A stretch of 28,180 nucleotides of DNA, from contig CALISH010000176.1 in assembly GCA_938041275.1 (NCBI GenBank), positions 1 to 28,180 on the forward strand, written 5' to 3'. The notes beneath the pieces are model-generated. The model ran no database searches. It saw only the letters and a program-made list of their open reading frames with translations, and had not been told where the DNA came from. Below are positions 1-8,085 of the stretch, piece by piece. The position numbers and the translations under genes were made by a program. Position 1 is the stretch's first letter; the number at the start of each line of letters is the position of its first letter. The stretch is from an uncultured Solobacterium sp. Its GTDB lineage: Bacteria; Bacillota_I; Bacilli_A; Erysipelotrichales; Erysipelotrichaceae.

Positions 1-88
1 TAGGTATTTTAGGGTTATCTAAAAGAAATTTATTTACATCTTTTGCATACTTCTCTATACATTCTTTCCAGTCATCATCATCTCCCCA

Positions 89-400
89 TCAATGATATTT
101 TGAACAATTCATCCTATTCAAAACTTTAGATGGATAGATTTTTTGTAATCTCCAATTACAAATATGTTCTCTTTTAATGATGCATTCTATCAAACCCTTT
201 TTATGTCTAGGTTTTCCTAAAACAACAAGATTATCCCCGCCATCTCCCCATTGGTGTGGAGCGATGTATACTTTTGTACTAGGCAAAAAGAGCTTGATAC
301 CAGATTTGATTTCATGTTCCTCTCCATAAAATCTTTTATCAACTATATTCCCAACCAAACACCATCTCCAAGCATAATTTTCAATTTTATTTTCTACCAT
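89..400 (-). CDS. Hypothetical protein, about 103 aa, possibly truncated by an in-frame TGA
   Basis: Small basic protein with a Trp/Cys-rich start (ENYAWRWCLVGNIV) and a middle part reading FLPSTKVYIAPHQWGDGG, then VVLGKPRHKKG. From memory this resembles a family of uncharacterised bacterial proteins with a conserved AWRWC-VGNI start; no function is known to me. The start chosen is the ATG at 398-400, because AAGGTG lies 8 nt before it. The ATG at 404-406 would leave only 2 nt, and an upstream TTG at 421 falls inside the promoter -10. The frame ends at TGA (89-91) but stays open for 29 more protein-like codons to the window edge, so the protein may once have been longer. It lies just downstream of the zwf terminator and has its own extended -10. 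I am confident that it is a gene, but not of its role. Confidence 0.6.
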   Translation of the reverse strand: MVENKIENYAWRWCLVGNIVDKRFYGEEHEIKSGIKLFLPSTKVYIAPHQWGDGGDNLVVLGKPRHKKGLIECIIKREHICNWRLQKIYPSKVLNRMNCSKYH

Positions 401-420
401 AGCCATATCACCTTTTCCCA

Positions 421-429
421 ATTATAGCA
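421..429 (-). promoter_or_regulatory. Extended -10 promoter for the small hypothetical gene
   Basis: On the minus strand TGCTATAAT is a perfect extended -10. Transcription would begin about 7 nt further on, just before AAGGTG, giving a very short leader of about 15 nt before the ATG at 400. The element sits immediately behind the zwf terminator T-tract. No good -35 is visible. Confidence 0.5.
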
Positions 430-431
430 TG

Positions 432-457
432 TAAAAAAGCCCCGCATTACGAGGCTA
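432..457 (-). terminator. Intrinsic terminator of the pgl-gnd-zwf operon
   Basis: Minus-strand stem AGCCTCG / CGGGGCT (one G:U pair, loop TAATG) followed by TTTTTT. The stem overlaps the TAG stop codon of zwf. Confidence 0.85.
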
Positions 458-1831
458 GTTCCATTGTTCAAAATCTTTATGATATAACTGAGAAAGTTCT
501 TTCGGTTCTACGCTGCCTTGTGGATATGTATAGACTGAAAGATTTGCGTCAGAATACATCTGCTTTAAGGCATCGATATATTCCCAACTGTATTCAATCA
601 TCTCCCACTTTGTAAACCATGAGTTATCACCTATCATGCACGCATGTAACATTCTTTCATACGCCTCTGGTGTATTTAACTTAAAGATTAAATTACAGTT
701 TTGGCAGAAGTCCATCTGCGCCTTAGTGATACTATCTTCACCTGGTGTCTTGATATTAAATTCAAGATATACGCCTTCTGTTGGTTGAATCTTGATTACT
801 AGTACATTTGGATCTACATCTTCGCGTTGTCTTTTAAATGTAATCTTTACCTCAATTTCTCGACGAGCCATTTTCTTACCCGTACGGATATAGAATGGCA
901 CTCCTTGCCAACGCTTATTATCGATGAACAGTTTTAATCCTGCAAACGTTTCTGTTGTAGATGCAGGAGCAACATGTAGCTCTTCTCTGTATCCTTCATA
1001 CTGTCCCAATAACAATGTATCCTGAATCTTTAGTTCACTAACTGGACGTAGTTGTTTCAGCACTGCAAGTTGTTGTTCATTCATATTTCCTGTTGGATCA
1101 TCAACTGCTACAATACTCATGATCTGTAATAAATGGTTTTGAACCATATCCTTGAGGGCACCTGCATGATCATAATAGTTCCCTCTTGTTTCAACACCGA
1201 CTTCTTCTAATGCTGAAATCTGGACATTATCGATATTATCTTTATTCCAAACATTCTTAAATAATAGATTCGCATCACGAATCGTTAGGATATTACGTAC
1301 CATTTCTTTACCAAGATAGTGGTCGATTCGATAAATATGATCACTGCCAAATAGCGTCTCTAATTTCTTGCTTAGGAATTTCGCAAGTTCTAAACTTGCG
1401 CCAAAAGGTTTTTCTAATACAATCTTTGGTTCATGCATGTTTTTCATTGTAGAAACACCATCTGTAATTCCTTCAAAGAAATCTGGCGCTACCGCATAAT
1501 ACACAACATGATTTTCAGATGGATGTACTTCGTAGTATTGGTCTAATAACTGATATTGCGCTTTATCTGTAAAATCCATGCGGAAATAATGAATGTGTTC
1601 AAAGAATGCTTGTAGTTGTTCAACTTTCACTTTCACCTGAGCGAACTCACTAATCCACGGTTCAATAATTCCTTGATAATCCGCATCTGTATAATCACGT
1701 CTTCCAATTGGCGTGATTAAAAACTCCTCAGGAAGCTGATTTTTAATATACAGGTTGTACATCGCAGGCAGTAGCTTGCGATATGTTAAGTCACCTGTTC
1801 CGCCAAATATTGTAAGTGTTAGTTTATTCAT
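455..1831 (-). CDS. zwf: Glucose-6-phosphate 1-dehydrogenase
   Basis: Oxidises glucose 6-phosphate to 6-phosphoglucono-1,5-lactone with NAD(P)+, the entry step of the cytoplasmic oxidative pentose phosphate pathway. The 458-residue protein begins with the nucleotide-binding motif TIFGGTGDLT (residues 7-16). It carries EKPFG (140-144), the substrate-binding signature RIDHYLGKE (168-176) and, further on, DHAGALKDMVQNH, whose final His matches the general base of the Leuconostoc enzyme. Length is slightly below the usual 480-500. The start is the ATG at 1831, since residues N-terminal to it in the longer open frame come from the end of gnd. That ATG overlaps the gnd stop by 8 nt (ATGAATAA), with GTGGAGC upstream as ribosome site. 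It is the last gene of the pgl-gnd-zwf operon and is followed directly by a terminator. Confidence 0.97.
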   Translation of the reverse strand: MNKLTLTIFGGTGDLTYRKLLPAMYNLYIKNQLPEEFLITPIGRRDYTDADYQGIIEPWISEFAQVKVKVEQLQAFFEHIHYFRMDFTDKAQYQLLDQYYEVHPSENHVVYYAVAPDFFEGITDGVSTMKNMHEPKIVLEKPFGASLELAKFLSKKLETLFGSDHIYRIDHYLGKEMVRNILTIRDANLLFKNVWNKDNIDNVQISALEEVGVETRGNYYDHAGALKDMVQNHLLQIMSIVAVDDPTGNMNEQQLAVLKQLRPVSELKIQDTLLLGQYEGYREELHVAPASTTETFAGLKLFIDNKRWQGVPFYIRTGKKMARREIEVKITFKRQREDVDPNVLVIKIQPTEGVYLEFNIKTPGEDSITKAQMDFCQNCNLIFKLNTPEAYERMLHACMIGDNSWFTKWEMIEYSWEYIDALKQMYSDANLSVYTYPQGSVEPKELSQLYHKDFEQWN

Positions 1832-3197
1832 GACTGCTCCACTGATGGTGCTCAAACCCTTCACGGTCAACTCTTTGATATGTATGTGCCCCAAAGAAAT
1901 CACGTTGACCTTGGATGATATTCGCACCTAAACATGTACTAGTTAATTGGTTGATGTATGTAAGTGCTGCAGTAAACACTGGTAGAGGTAAATCAATAGA
2001 TTGTACAACAATCTCTTTTAATGCTGGTGTATTTTCTAATACTTCATTTTTAAATACTGGATAAAGAAGTAAATCATCTGCGCCATCATCATATGCATGC
2101 ATGATATCCTGTAATAACTTTGCTTGAATAATACATCCTGCTCTAAAGATAGCCGCAATCTGCTTAAGATTTAAATTCCAGTTATATTTTTTAGACGCAT
2201 CACGATATAAATTGAACCCCTGCGCAAAAGCAACTGTCTTCGCTAACTTATATGCTTGATGAACTTTTTCAATATCCACATTCTTCTTATTATTTATATT
2301 TTCCTTGCGATAAGCATCACGTAAAGCAAGTTGGTTAGACATGATACGTGCTTGATACGCTGCTGTTAATAAAGACGCATTAAACTCTTGTCGAAGTGCT
2401 TCAATACTTGTCCAACGACCTGTGCCCTTATTTCCCGCTACATCTAAAATCACATCTACGAGATCATGTTCAGTAACAGAATCTTTTTCTCGCAATACAG
2501 TTACTGTAATATCAACGAGATAGCTTTGTACATCGCCTTGGTTCCACTGCTCTAATACATCCGCAATTTCATTGTTTGTATACCCAGCTGTGTATTTAAG
2601 AATTAAATATGTTTCCGCAAGTAATTGCATATCCGCATATTCAATTCCATTGTGTACCATCTTCACATAGTGACCACTACCTTCTGGTCCAATATATGTA
2701 CAACATGGTTCACCATCTTTCTTCGCTGCGATATCTTCTAATATCTTTCCTATCGAAGCGTAGGCATCTTTATCTCCAGATGGCATAATACTTGGACCTT
2801 TTAAGGCACCTTCTTCGCCACCAGAAACACCAACACCAAAATATTTCAATCCATAACTAGCCATCTGCTTGTGACGACGATTTGTATCCTCAAAGTAAGA
2901 ATTACCACCATCCATGATGATATCTCCCTCTTCTAACAACTCTGAAAGTTGTGCAAGTACATCATCGACTGGTTTTCCTGCTGGAACCATTAAAAATACG
3001 CGACGTGGTTTTTCAAGAGAATTCACAAAATCCTCTAGTTTTTCAAAGCCATGAAAACTAGGGATATTTTCATCAATCAATATTTTTGTACGTTCAAAAG
3101 AACGATTATATCCACTCACTTCATAACCGTGATTTAACATATTTAAGGCGATGTTTTTTCCCATAACGCCTAATCCAATTACACCAATATTACTCAT
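1824..3197 (-). CDS. gnd: 6-phosphogluconate dehydrogenase, decarboxylating
   Basis: Converts 6-phosphogluconate to ribulose 5-phosphate and CO2 with reduction of NADP+ (or NAD+). The 457-residue protein starts with the Rossmann motif GVIGLGVMGKNIALN (residues 5-19). It contains the substrate-binding segment GVGVSGGEEGALKGPSIMP and the family signature ILDVAGNKGTGRW. The C-terminal tail (QGQRDFFGAHTYQR) that reaches into the partner subunit is present. The ATG overlaps the pgl stop by 8 nt (ATGAGTAA), the same arrangement as at the gnd/zwf junction, so the three enzymes are probably translationally coupled. About ten residues shorter than the common 468-470 aa form; no key motif is missing. 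Confidence 0.97.
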   Translation of the reverse strand: MSNIGVIGLGVMGKNIALNMLNHGYEVSGYNRSFERTKILIDENIPSFHGFEKLEDFVNSLEKPRRVFLMVPAGKPVDDVLAQLSELLEEGDIIMDGGNSYFEDTNRRHKQMASYGLKYFGVGVSGGEEGALKGPSIMPSGDKDAYASIGKILEDIAAKKDGEPCCTYIGPEGSGHYVKMVHNGIEYADMQLLAETYLILKYTAGYTNNEIADVLEQWNQGDVQSYLVDITVTVLREKDSVTEHDLVDVILDVAGNKGTGRWTSIEALRQEFNASLLTAAYQARIMSNQLALRDAYRKENINNKKNVDIEKVHQAYKLAKTVAFAQGFNLYRDASKKYNWNLNLKQIAAIFRAGCIIQAKLLQDIMHAYDDGADDLLLYPVFKNEVLENTPALKEIVVQSIDLPLPVFTAALTYINQLTSTCLGANIIQGQRDFFGAHTYQRVDREGFEHHQWSSHE

Positions 3198-4131
3198 GTT
3201 TATTTCTCCTCATAATAATAGAAACGCCTTCTGGAATTCTTACTGTTGATACTGCGCTCTGTATGTATGCATGTTCAATCGGTAATACACTTAGAGAATC
3301 CGAAAAGCGATTTGCGACAATAATATCATCATCCACAATCACAAAGTCACGTGGATGCTTACCCGCACAAGATGTTACTTGGATACGCTTAACATCTTTA
3401 CCAGATACATGTAATACTGTGATTACATCTTTTGTACGTGTTGATACGTATAAATAATCACCCTTCTTACGTATTGCGGCTGTATCTTTAACATGTGATA
3501 AACCATTCTCTAAAAGCTCTATTGTATTTACAATCTTCTTTGCATGCATGTCTACAACATATAGAAGATTGCTTAATTCACCTACTACATATAGATATTT
3601 CTCATCATCCGAGAATACCGCATGTCTTGGCCCTGATCCTTCTTCAAACGAAATCTCATCCACAACCGTAAAATCTCTATCCAATATCTTGATCTGATCC
3701 ATAAAAAGACATGGCACAAGATATTGATCCTTGTATGGGATAACCTGATGGCATCCAGCCTTATCCTTAATGTGTGTTCTCTGAACCAGTTCAAGATGGT
3801 TATTTTCAAATCGTAATAGCGTTACATCTCCACTGTGGAAGTGTGCTGTAAAGATTAAGTTGTCTTTTACACCGACATAACATGAGGTAAATGCTTCAAA
3901 AACAATATGATCAATTTCATTGCCATTTAAATCAAATACCGCAACACCAGATCCTTCTTCAAAATCACATACTGCCACGATATAGTCGTTCATCCACGCT
4001 AAATACTTTGGATTACGTACTTTCGTAAATAAATGAACATCTGTTATCGTTTGATTTTCATATGAGAATGCGTAAATACCTTCACTCTTTTCAGATGTGT
4101 ATGTTCCTACATAGCCTGTATATGACATCAT
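3190..4131 (-). CDS. pgl: 6-phosphogluconolactonase, beta-propeller lactonase family
   Basis: Likely hydrolyses 6-phosphogluconolactone to 6-phosphogluconate, the step between zwf and gnd. The 313-residue protein shows the repeated short beta-strand blocks of the lactonase (YbhE/cycloisomerase-2, seven-bladed propeller) family: GYVGTYTSEKSEGIY at the start, then repeats such as PRHAVFSDDEKYLYVVGEL. It is unrelated to the NagB-like DevB lactonase. The gene order pgl-gnd-zwf supports the assignment better than the sequence alone, since the family also contains other lactonases. Two adjacent ATGs can start it: 4131 (4 nt after GAGGA) or 4128 (7 nt after it, better spacing). Confidence 0.9.
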   Translation of the reverse strand: MMSYTGYVGTYTSEKSEGIYAFSYENQTITDVHLFTKVRNPKYLAWMNDYIVAVCDFEEGSGVAVFDLNGNEIDHIVFEAFTSCYVGVKDNLIFTAHFHSGDVTLLRFENNHLELVQRTHIKDKAGCHQVIPYKDQYLVPCLFMDQIKILDRDFTVVDEISFEEGSGPRHAVFSDDEKYLYVVGELSNLLYVVDMHAKKIVNTIELLENGLSHVKDTAAIRKKGDYLYVSTRTKDVITVLHVSGKDVKRIQVTSCAGKHPRDFVIVDDDIIVANRFSDSLSVLPIEHAYIQSAVSTVRIPEGVSIIMRRNKHE

Positions 4132-4157
4132 TAGTTCCTCTTATTTCTATTGGTCTT

Positions 4158-4163
4158 ATTGTA
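4158..4163 (-). promoter_or_regulatory. Possible -10 box for the pgl-gnd-zwf operon
   Basis: TACAAT on the minus strand, about 27 nt before pgl and downstream of the glf terminator. No convincing -35 at the right distance, so this is only a candidate. Some promoter is required here, because glf upstream ends in a terminator. Confidence 0.3.
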
Positions 4164-4204
4164 TTCTCTTTCGCTTAAAAACACTGCTATTTTGCCCTAA
4201 AACG

Positions 4205-4228
4205 CAAAAAGCCAGATTACTCTGACTT
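4205..4228 (-). terminator. Intrinsic terminator of the cdaA-cdaR-glmM-glf operon
   Basis: Minus-strand hairpin AAGTCAGA / TCTGGCTT (8 bp, one G:U pair, loop GTAA) followed by TTTTTG, directly after the glf stop codon. Confidence 0.8.
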
Positions 4229-5344
4229 TTATATTTCCTTAGTCTTTTCTAAAGCAGACGCAATAACCTTATCCATATCATAGTACTTGTACTCACCTAA
4301 ACGACCACCAAAAAGGATGTTTGTTTCGTGTGAAGCAAGTTCCTTATACTGCTCATATAAAGTGGTATTCTTTTCATCATTAACTGGATAGTAAGGCTCA
4401 TCTCCCTGTTTCCATTCAGAACTATATTCACGGCTGATGACTGTCTTAGCTAAATCGTTGCCATTTTCATCTTTCCCGAATGTAAACCATTTATGTTCGA
4501 TAATACGTGTCCATGGTGTTTCACGATCTGTATAGTTTACTGCCGCATTTCCCTGGAAATTCGGAATATCTAAAAGTTCATTTTCAAAACGAACAGAACG
4601 ATATTCCAATGTGCCTAAACGATAATCAAAGTAAGCATCGATTGGTCCTGTATAAACCACTTTTTCTGCAAGTGCATCATACTCTTCTTTTACTTGAAAA
4701 TAATCAACATTGAGTCGAACTTCAATACCTGCAAGCAGGTTTTCAACTAGTTTTGTATAACCACCGACAGGAATGCCCTGATAGAGTGCATTGAAATAGT
4801 TATTATCAAAAGTCAAGCGCACTGGTAGACGTTTGATGATAAATGCTGGTAGTTCAGTACAAGGTCTTCCCCATTGTTTTTCCGTATATCCCTTGATTAG
4901 TTTCTCATAGATATCTGTTCCAACAAGTGAGATTGCCTGTTCTTCAAGATTTGATGCTGTTGTAATATTTGCGGCTTTCTTCTGTTCTTCGATTTTGTGA
5001 ATCGCTTCTTCTGGTGTTACAACACCCCACATTTTATTAAATGTGTACATATTAAATGGTAAAGAATATAACTCACCATGGTAATTGGCAACTGGTGAAT
5101 TCGTGAAACGATTGAATTCGATAAATTGTGTAATGTACTTCCAAACTTCTCTGTCATTCGTATGAAAAATATGTGCACCATACTCATGTACATCTATGCC
5201 TTCTACCTTCTTTGTGTAGATATTACCAGCAATATGTGGACGCTTATCAATAACAAGAACTTTCTTGCCTTTTTCCTTTGCCTGTTGGGCAAATACAGCA
5301 CCAAATAATCCAGCACCTACAACTAGATAATCATATTGTTTCAT
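4229..5344 (-). CDS. glf: UDP-galactopyranose mutase
   Basis: FAD enzyme that interconverts UDP-galactopyranose and UDP-galactofuranose, the donor for galactofuranose in surface polysaccharides. The 371-residue protein begins with the dinucleotide-binding motif YLVVGAGLFGAVFAQQA (residues 6-22), then VLVIDKRPHIAGNIYT. Further family motifs are EYGAHIFHTND, FNMYTF, EKQWG, NYTDRETPWTRIIEHKWF and GRLGEYKYYDMDKVI. Length is typical. It is the fourth gene of the cdaA operon, 11 nt after glmM, with TAGGAG before the ATG. That position is unusual, since glf normally lies in glycan clusters. It suggests that precursors for galactofuranose glycans and for peptidoglycan (through glmM) are made together. 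Confidence 0.96.
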   Translation of the reverse strand: MKQYDYLVVGAGLFGAVFAQQAKEKGKKVLVIDKRPHIAGNIYTKKVEGIDVHEYGAHIFHTNDREVWKYITQFIEFNRFTNSPVANYHGELYSLPFNMYTFNKMWGVVTPEEAIHKIEEQKKAANITTASNLEEQAISLVGTDIYEKLIKGYTEKQWGRPCTELPAFIIKRLPVRLTFDNNYFNALYQGIPVGGYTKLVENLLAGIEVRLNVDYFQVKEEYDALAEKVVYTGPIDAYFDYRLGTLEYRSVRFENELLDIPNFQGNAAVNYTDRETPWTRIIEHKWFTFGKDENGNDLAKTVISREYSSEWKQGDEPYYPVNDEKNTTLYEQYKELASHETNILFGGRLGEYKYYDMDKVIASALEKTKEI

Positions 5345-5355
5345 ATGTACTCCTA

Positions 5356-6693
5356 TTAAGCACCGTATTTTCTACGGATAATATCTGCAACCTTGCCTAC
5401 TAGACGTTCACAGATTTCATCTGTCTCTGCCTCTGCCATTACGCGTAATAATGGCTCTGTTCCACTAGGACGAACCAGGATACGACCATTACCATTGAGT
5501 TCTTCATTTACCTCATCGATGGATTTTTGAACTTCCTCATCATCCATTACTAGCGTCTTATCTGTAACCTTAACATTTACTAGTAACTGTGGATAAATCT
5601 TTAATCCATCACAAAGTTCAATAATACCCTTACCAGTGTTCTTCATAACTTCAAGTACAGAAAGAGCTGTTAATAAACCATCACCTGTTGTGGCATGTTC
5701 CTTCAGGATGATATGTCCACTCTGTTCACCACCGATAACATAGTTATCGCGGAACATTACTTCAGAGACATACTTATCTCCTACCTGCGTCTTTTCAACT
5801 TGAATTCCTTCACGTTCCATGGCTTTATATAAACCAAGATTTGCCATAACTGTTGTAACAATTGTGTTATTTGTTAACTCATTTTGGTCACGTAGATATT
5901 TACCAACGATGTATAACATGAAGTCACCGTTTACAAGTTCTCCATCTGGACGAACCATAATCTGACGGTCCGCATCACCATCAAATGTTAAGCCAACAGT
6001 ATAGTTACCCTTCTTCATTTCTTCGCAGAATAGTTCAGGATGTGTAGATCCACACTTTGTATTGATGTTGATACCATTTGGCTCATTGTGAAACGCTGTT
6101 ACTTCAGCGCCTAATCTTTCAAGTGCCTTCTTAGCTGTAAATGATGAAGAACCATTTGCACAATCAATCGCAATCTTCCATCCACTTAAATCTAATGGAT
6201 ATTCTTTTACAATCCAATCTAAGTAAATTTCAATTCCTTGTGGGTAAGCAATTACCTTACCAATTTCACTATCTGTACGATATGGAATTGTAACTTTGCC
6301 ATCAATATAGTCTTCAATTAGGCCTTCAATATCACCGGATAACTTGAAGCCATCATTTGAGAATACTTTAATACCATTATCGTAGAAAGGATTATGACTG
6401 GCTGAAATCATCGCACCACACGCAAATCCATTCTCCTTTGTTAAAAGGCAAATCATTGGTGTTGGACAGTATCCTGCTAGATATGCATCACAACCTTCAG
6501 AAGTAATACCAGCTGCTAGTGCATTTTCAAACATATCACTAGATAGTCTTGTATCCTTACCGATTACAATTTTATTCTTTCCTTCTTTACTAAAATAGTA
6601 TCCCAGGTATCTTCCAACCTGGAAGGCCCTCTCTGCTGTTAATACTTCATTTGCTTTTCCACGGATTCCATCCGTACCAAAATATCGTCCCAT
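5356..6693 (-). CDS. glmM: Phosphoglucosamine mutase
   Basis: Interconverts glucosamine 6-phosphate and glucosamine 1-phosphate on the way to UDP-GlcNAc and peptidoglycan. The 445-residue protein has the complete four-domain phosphohexomutase layout: FGTDGIRG (residues 5-12), GKDTRLSS (45-52), the phosphoserine loop ISASHNP with catalytic Ser99, the metal loop DGDADR (238-243), GGEQSGHII, and the phosphate-binding RPSGTEPLLRVMAE near the end. It follows cdaR after 3 nt. In Bacillus, Listeria and Lactococcus the same gene order is conserved and GlmM binds and inhibits CdaA, so the same link between cell-wall precursor supply and c-di-AMP is expected here. Confidence 0.98.
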   Translation of the reverse strand: MGRYFGTDGIRGKANEVLTAERAFQVGRYLGYYFSKEGKNKIVIGKDTRLSSDMFENALAAGITSEGCDAYLAGYCPTPMICLLTKENGFACGAMISASHNPFYDNGIKVFSNDGFKLSGDIEGLIEDYIDGKVTIPYRTDSEIGKVIAYPQGIEIYLDWIVKEYPLDLSGWKIAIDCANGSSSFTAKKALERLGAEVTAFHNEPNGININTKCGSTHPELFCEEMKKGNYTVGLTFDGDADRQIMVRPDGELVNGDFMLYIVGKYLRDQNELTNNTIVTTVMANLGLYKAMEREGIQVEKTQVGDKYVSEVMFRDNYVIGGEQSGHIILKEHATTGDGLLTALSVLEVMKNTGKGIIELCDGLKIYPQLLVNVKVTDKTLVMDDEEVQKSIDEVNEELNGNGRILVRPSGTEPLLRVMAEAETDEICERLVGKVADIIRRKYGA

Positions 6694-6696
6694 TCG

Positions 6697-8085
6697 TTAT
6701 TCTCCCTCTTTCTGTTGGGTATTTTGATCACCTAAAACTGTGAGTGTAAGTTTATTGTTTTTCAAGTTGTACTTTACAAGTCCTGTTGTAGGTTGCTCTA
6801 CCTTCACTTCAAATTCATGCAAGCCAGGCTCTGCTGTAGACATATCAATGTATAGATAAATATCGTTTTCATTAATCTTACTGATGTTCTCTTGTGTACC
6901 AAATACTTCCACATCCATAGTAGTAATATTGTCTGATTGTGTAGCTTTGTAGTTATGCACATTGTTCTTGTAGTTGATTGGAACACCGCTAATTGTCTTT
7001 GTTGTTCCTGCACCAAACTTCACATCGACACTAATCGTCGAAACAGTTGCTGATGTAATACCGGTAGGTAATACAATATCTTGCGATACCGTCGTATCCT
7101 TTGTAAGATTCGATACATCAACTTCTACTGTTATTTTATCAACATCGAGCAATGCACTTTCAGTACCGTAAATTGTAACAGTCTGTTTATCAGCTACCGC
7201 TGAGGCGACAGCCTGATTATCACCAGGTGTACCTTTAATCTTCACTTCAATAGGAACCGTCTTATTTGGCGAAGTAACTGGTACATATACATGCATGGTT
7301 TGAGGTTCAATATCTACATTTACAATTTGACCATTCGCATCGTAGGCAACTAGCTTGGCATCTTGTTCGAAGTCTGCAACTTGATTGGATACATCAATAA
7401 GTGCCTTTACAAAAGCAATTTGATTTAATGTATCCTGTGATGCACGAATATTTACAACTGAAGACGCAAATTGAGGAGTACCAACATTATAAATACCATC
7501 CATCTTATCACGATGAATAATGTCATAAGAGATAGCGAATTGTTGTGTAACCTTCTTCTTGATTGTCACAACAGCATTCGATGGGTTAACGATCGTACTA
7601 ACAGAATCCCCAAATCCTTCCGCAATCAATGTTACTGCATGTGTTCCTTCACTTAGATTTGTTAAATCCGCAACAACTTTACCATTTGTAGTACTTGCGG
7701 CAGTAACGCTTGTCGCATCCCCTGTAATCGTAACATCGGTTGTTGTAGGAATTCCTGATATCTCATACTCTTGTGTATCGTATTGTACATATACCGCAAC
7801 ATTTTGAACTGTACGGCTTGTCTTGAGTGATGTCTTATATAGTGAAGTAATATCATTGTAGTTTACAACAACATATAAAAGTGCTGCCAAGATTAACGAT
7901 ACAACTTTTGCGTACTTTGCATTGAATAATACACGATCAATCCCAGTAGATGCATAGTGAATGAAATGGATAATCTTCTGTACAAATCGATCATACTGGC
8001 TTGATATACGCTTTGATTGATTTGCAAGATGCTTTGCAAGTTCAAGCTTATTATGATCCATGTGATGTTTCTTCTTATTTGCCAT
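6697..8085 (-). CDS. cdaR: CdaA regulatory protein, YbbR-domain protein
   Basis: Membrane-anchored regulator of the diadenylate cyclase CdaA, with YbbR domains outside the cell. The 462-residue protein has one transmembrane helix (about residues 60-76, VVSLILAALLYVVVNY). About 380 extracellular residues follow, made of beta-rich YbbR-type repeats (for example VPIEVKIKGTPGD and ISGVPINYKN). The 59 residues before the helix are Lys/His-rich and amphipathic; from memory the Bacillus protein enters the membrane much closer to its N-terminus, so this cytoplasmic part looks extended. The ATG overlaps the cdaA stop (TAATG), and the AGGAGGTGA ribosome site lies inside the last codons of cdaA, so the two are translationally coupled. 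Confidence 0.93.
   Translation of the reverse strand: MANKKKHHMDHNKLELAKHLANQSKRISSQYDRFVQKIIHFIHYASTGIDRVLFNAKYAKVVSLILAALLYVVVNYNDITSLYKTSLKTSRTVQNVAVYVQYDTQEYEISGIPTTTDVTITGDATSVTAASTTNGKVVADLTNLSEGTHAVTLIAEGFGDSVSTIVNPSNAVVTIKKKVTQQFAISYDIIHRDKMDGIYNVGTPQFASSVVNIRASQDTLNQIAFVKALIDVSNQVADFEQDAKLVAYDANGQIVNVDIEPQTMHVYVPVTSPNKTVPIEVKIKGTPGDNQAVASAVADKQTVTIYGTESALLDVDKITVEVDVSNLTKDTTVSQDIVLPTGITSATVSTISVDVKFGAGTTKTISGVPINYKNNVHNYKATQSDNITTMDVEVFGTQENISKINENDIYLYIDMSTAEPGLHEFEVKVEQPTTGLVKYNLKNNKLTLTVLGDQNTQQKEGE

Noticed and set aside
89..91. TGA read as selenocysteine or tryptophan
   Set aside because: No SECIS-like hairpin directly follows, and all long genes here avoid in-frame TGA, so the code is standard.
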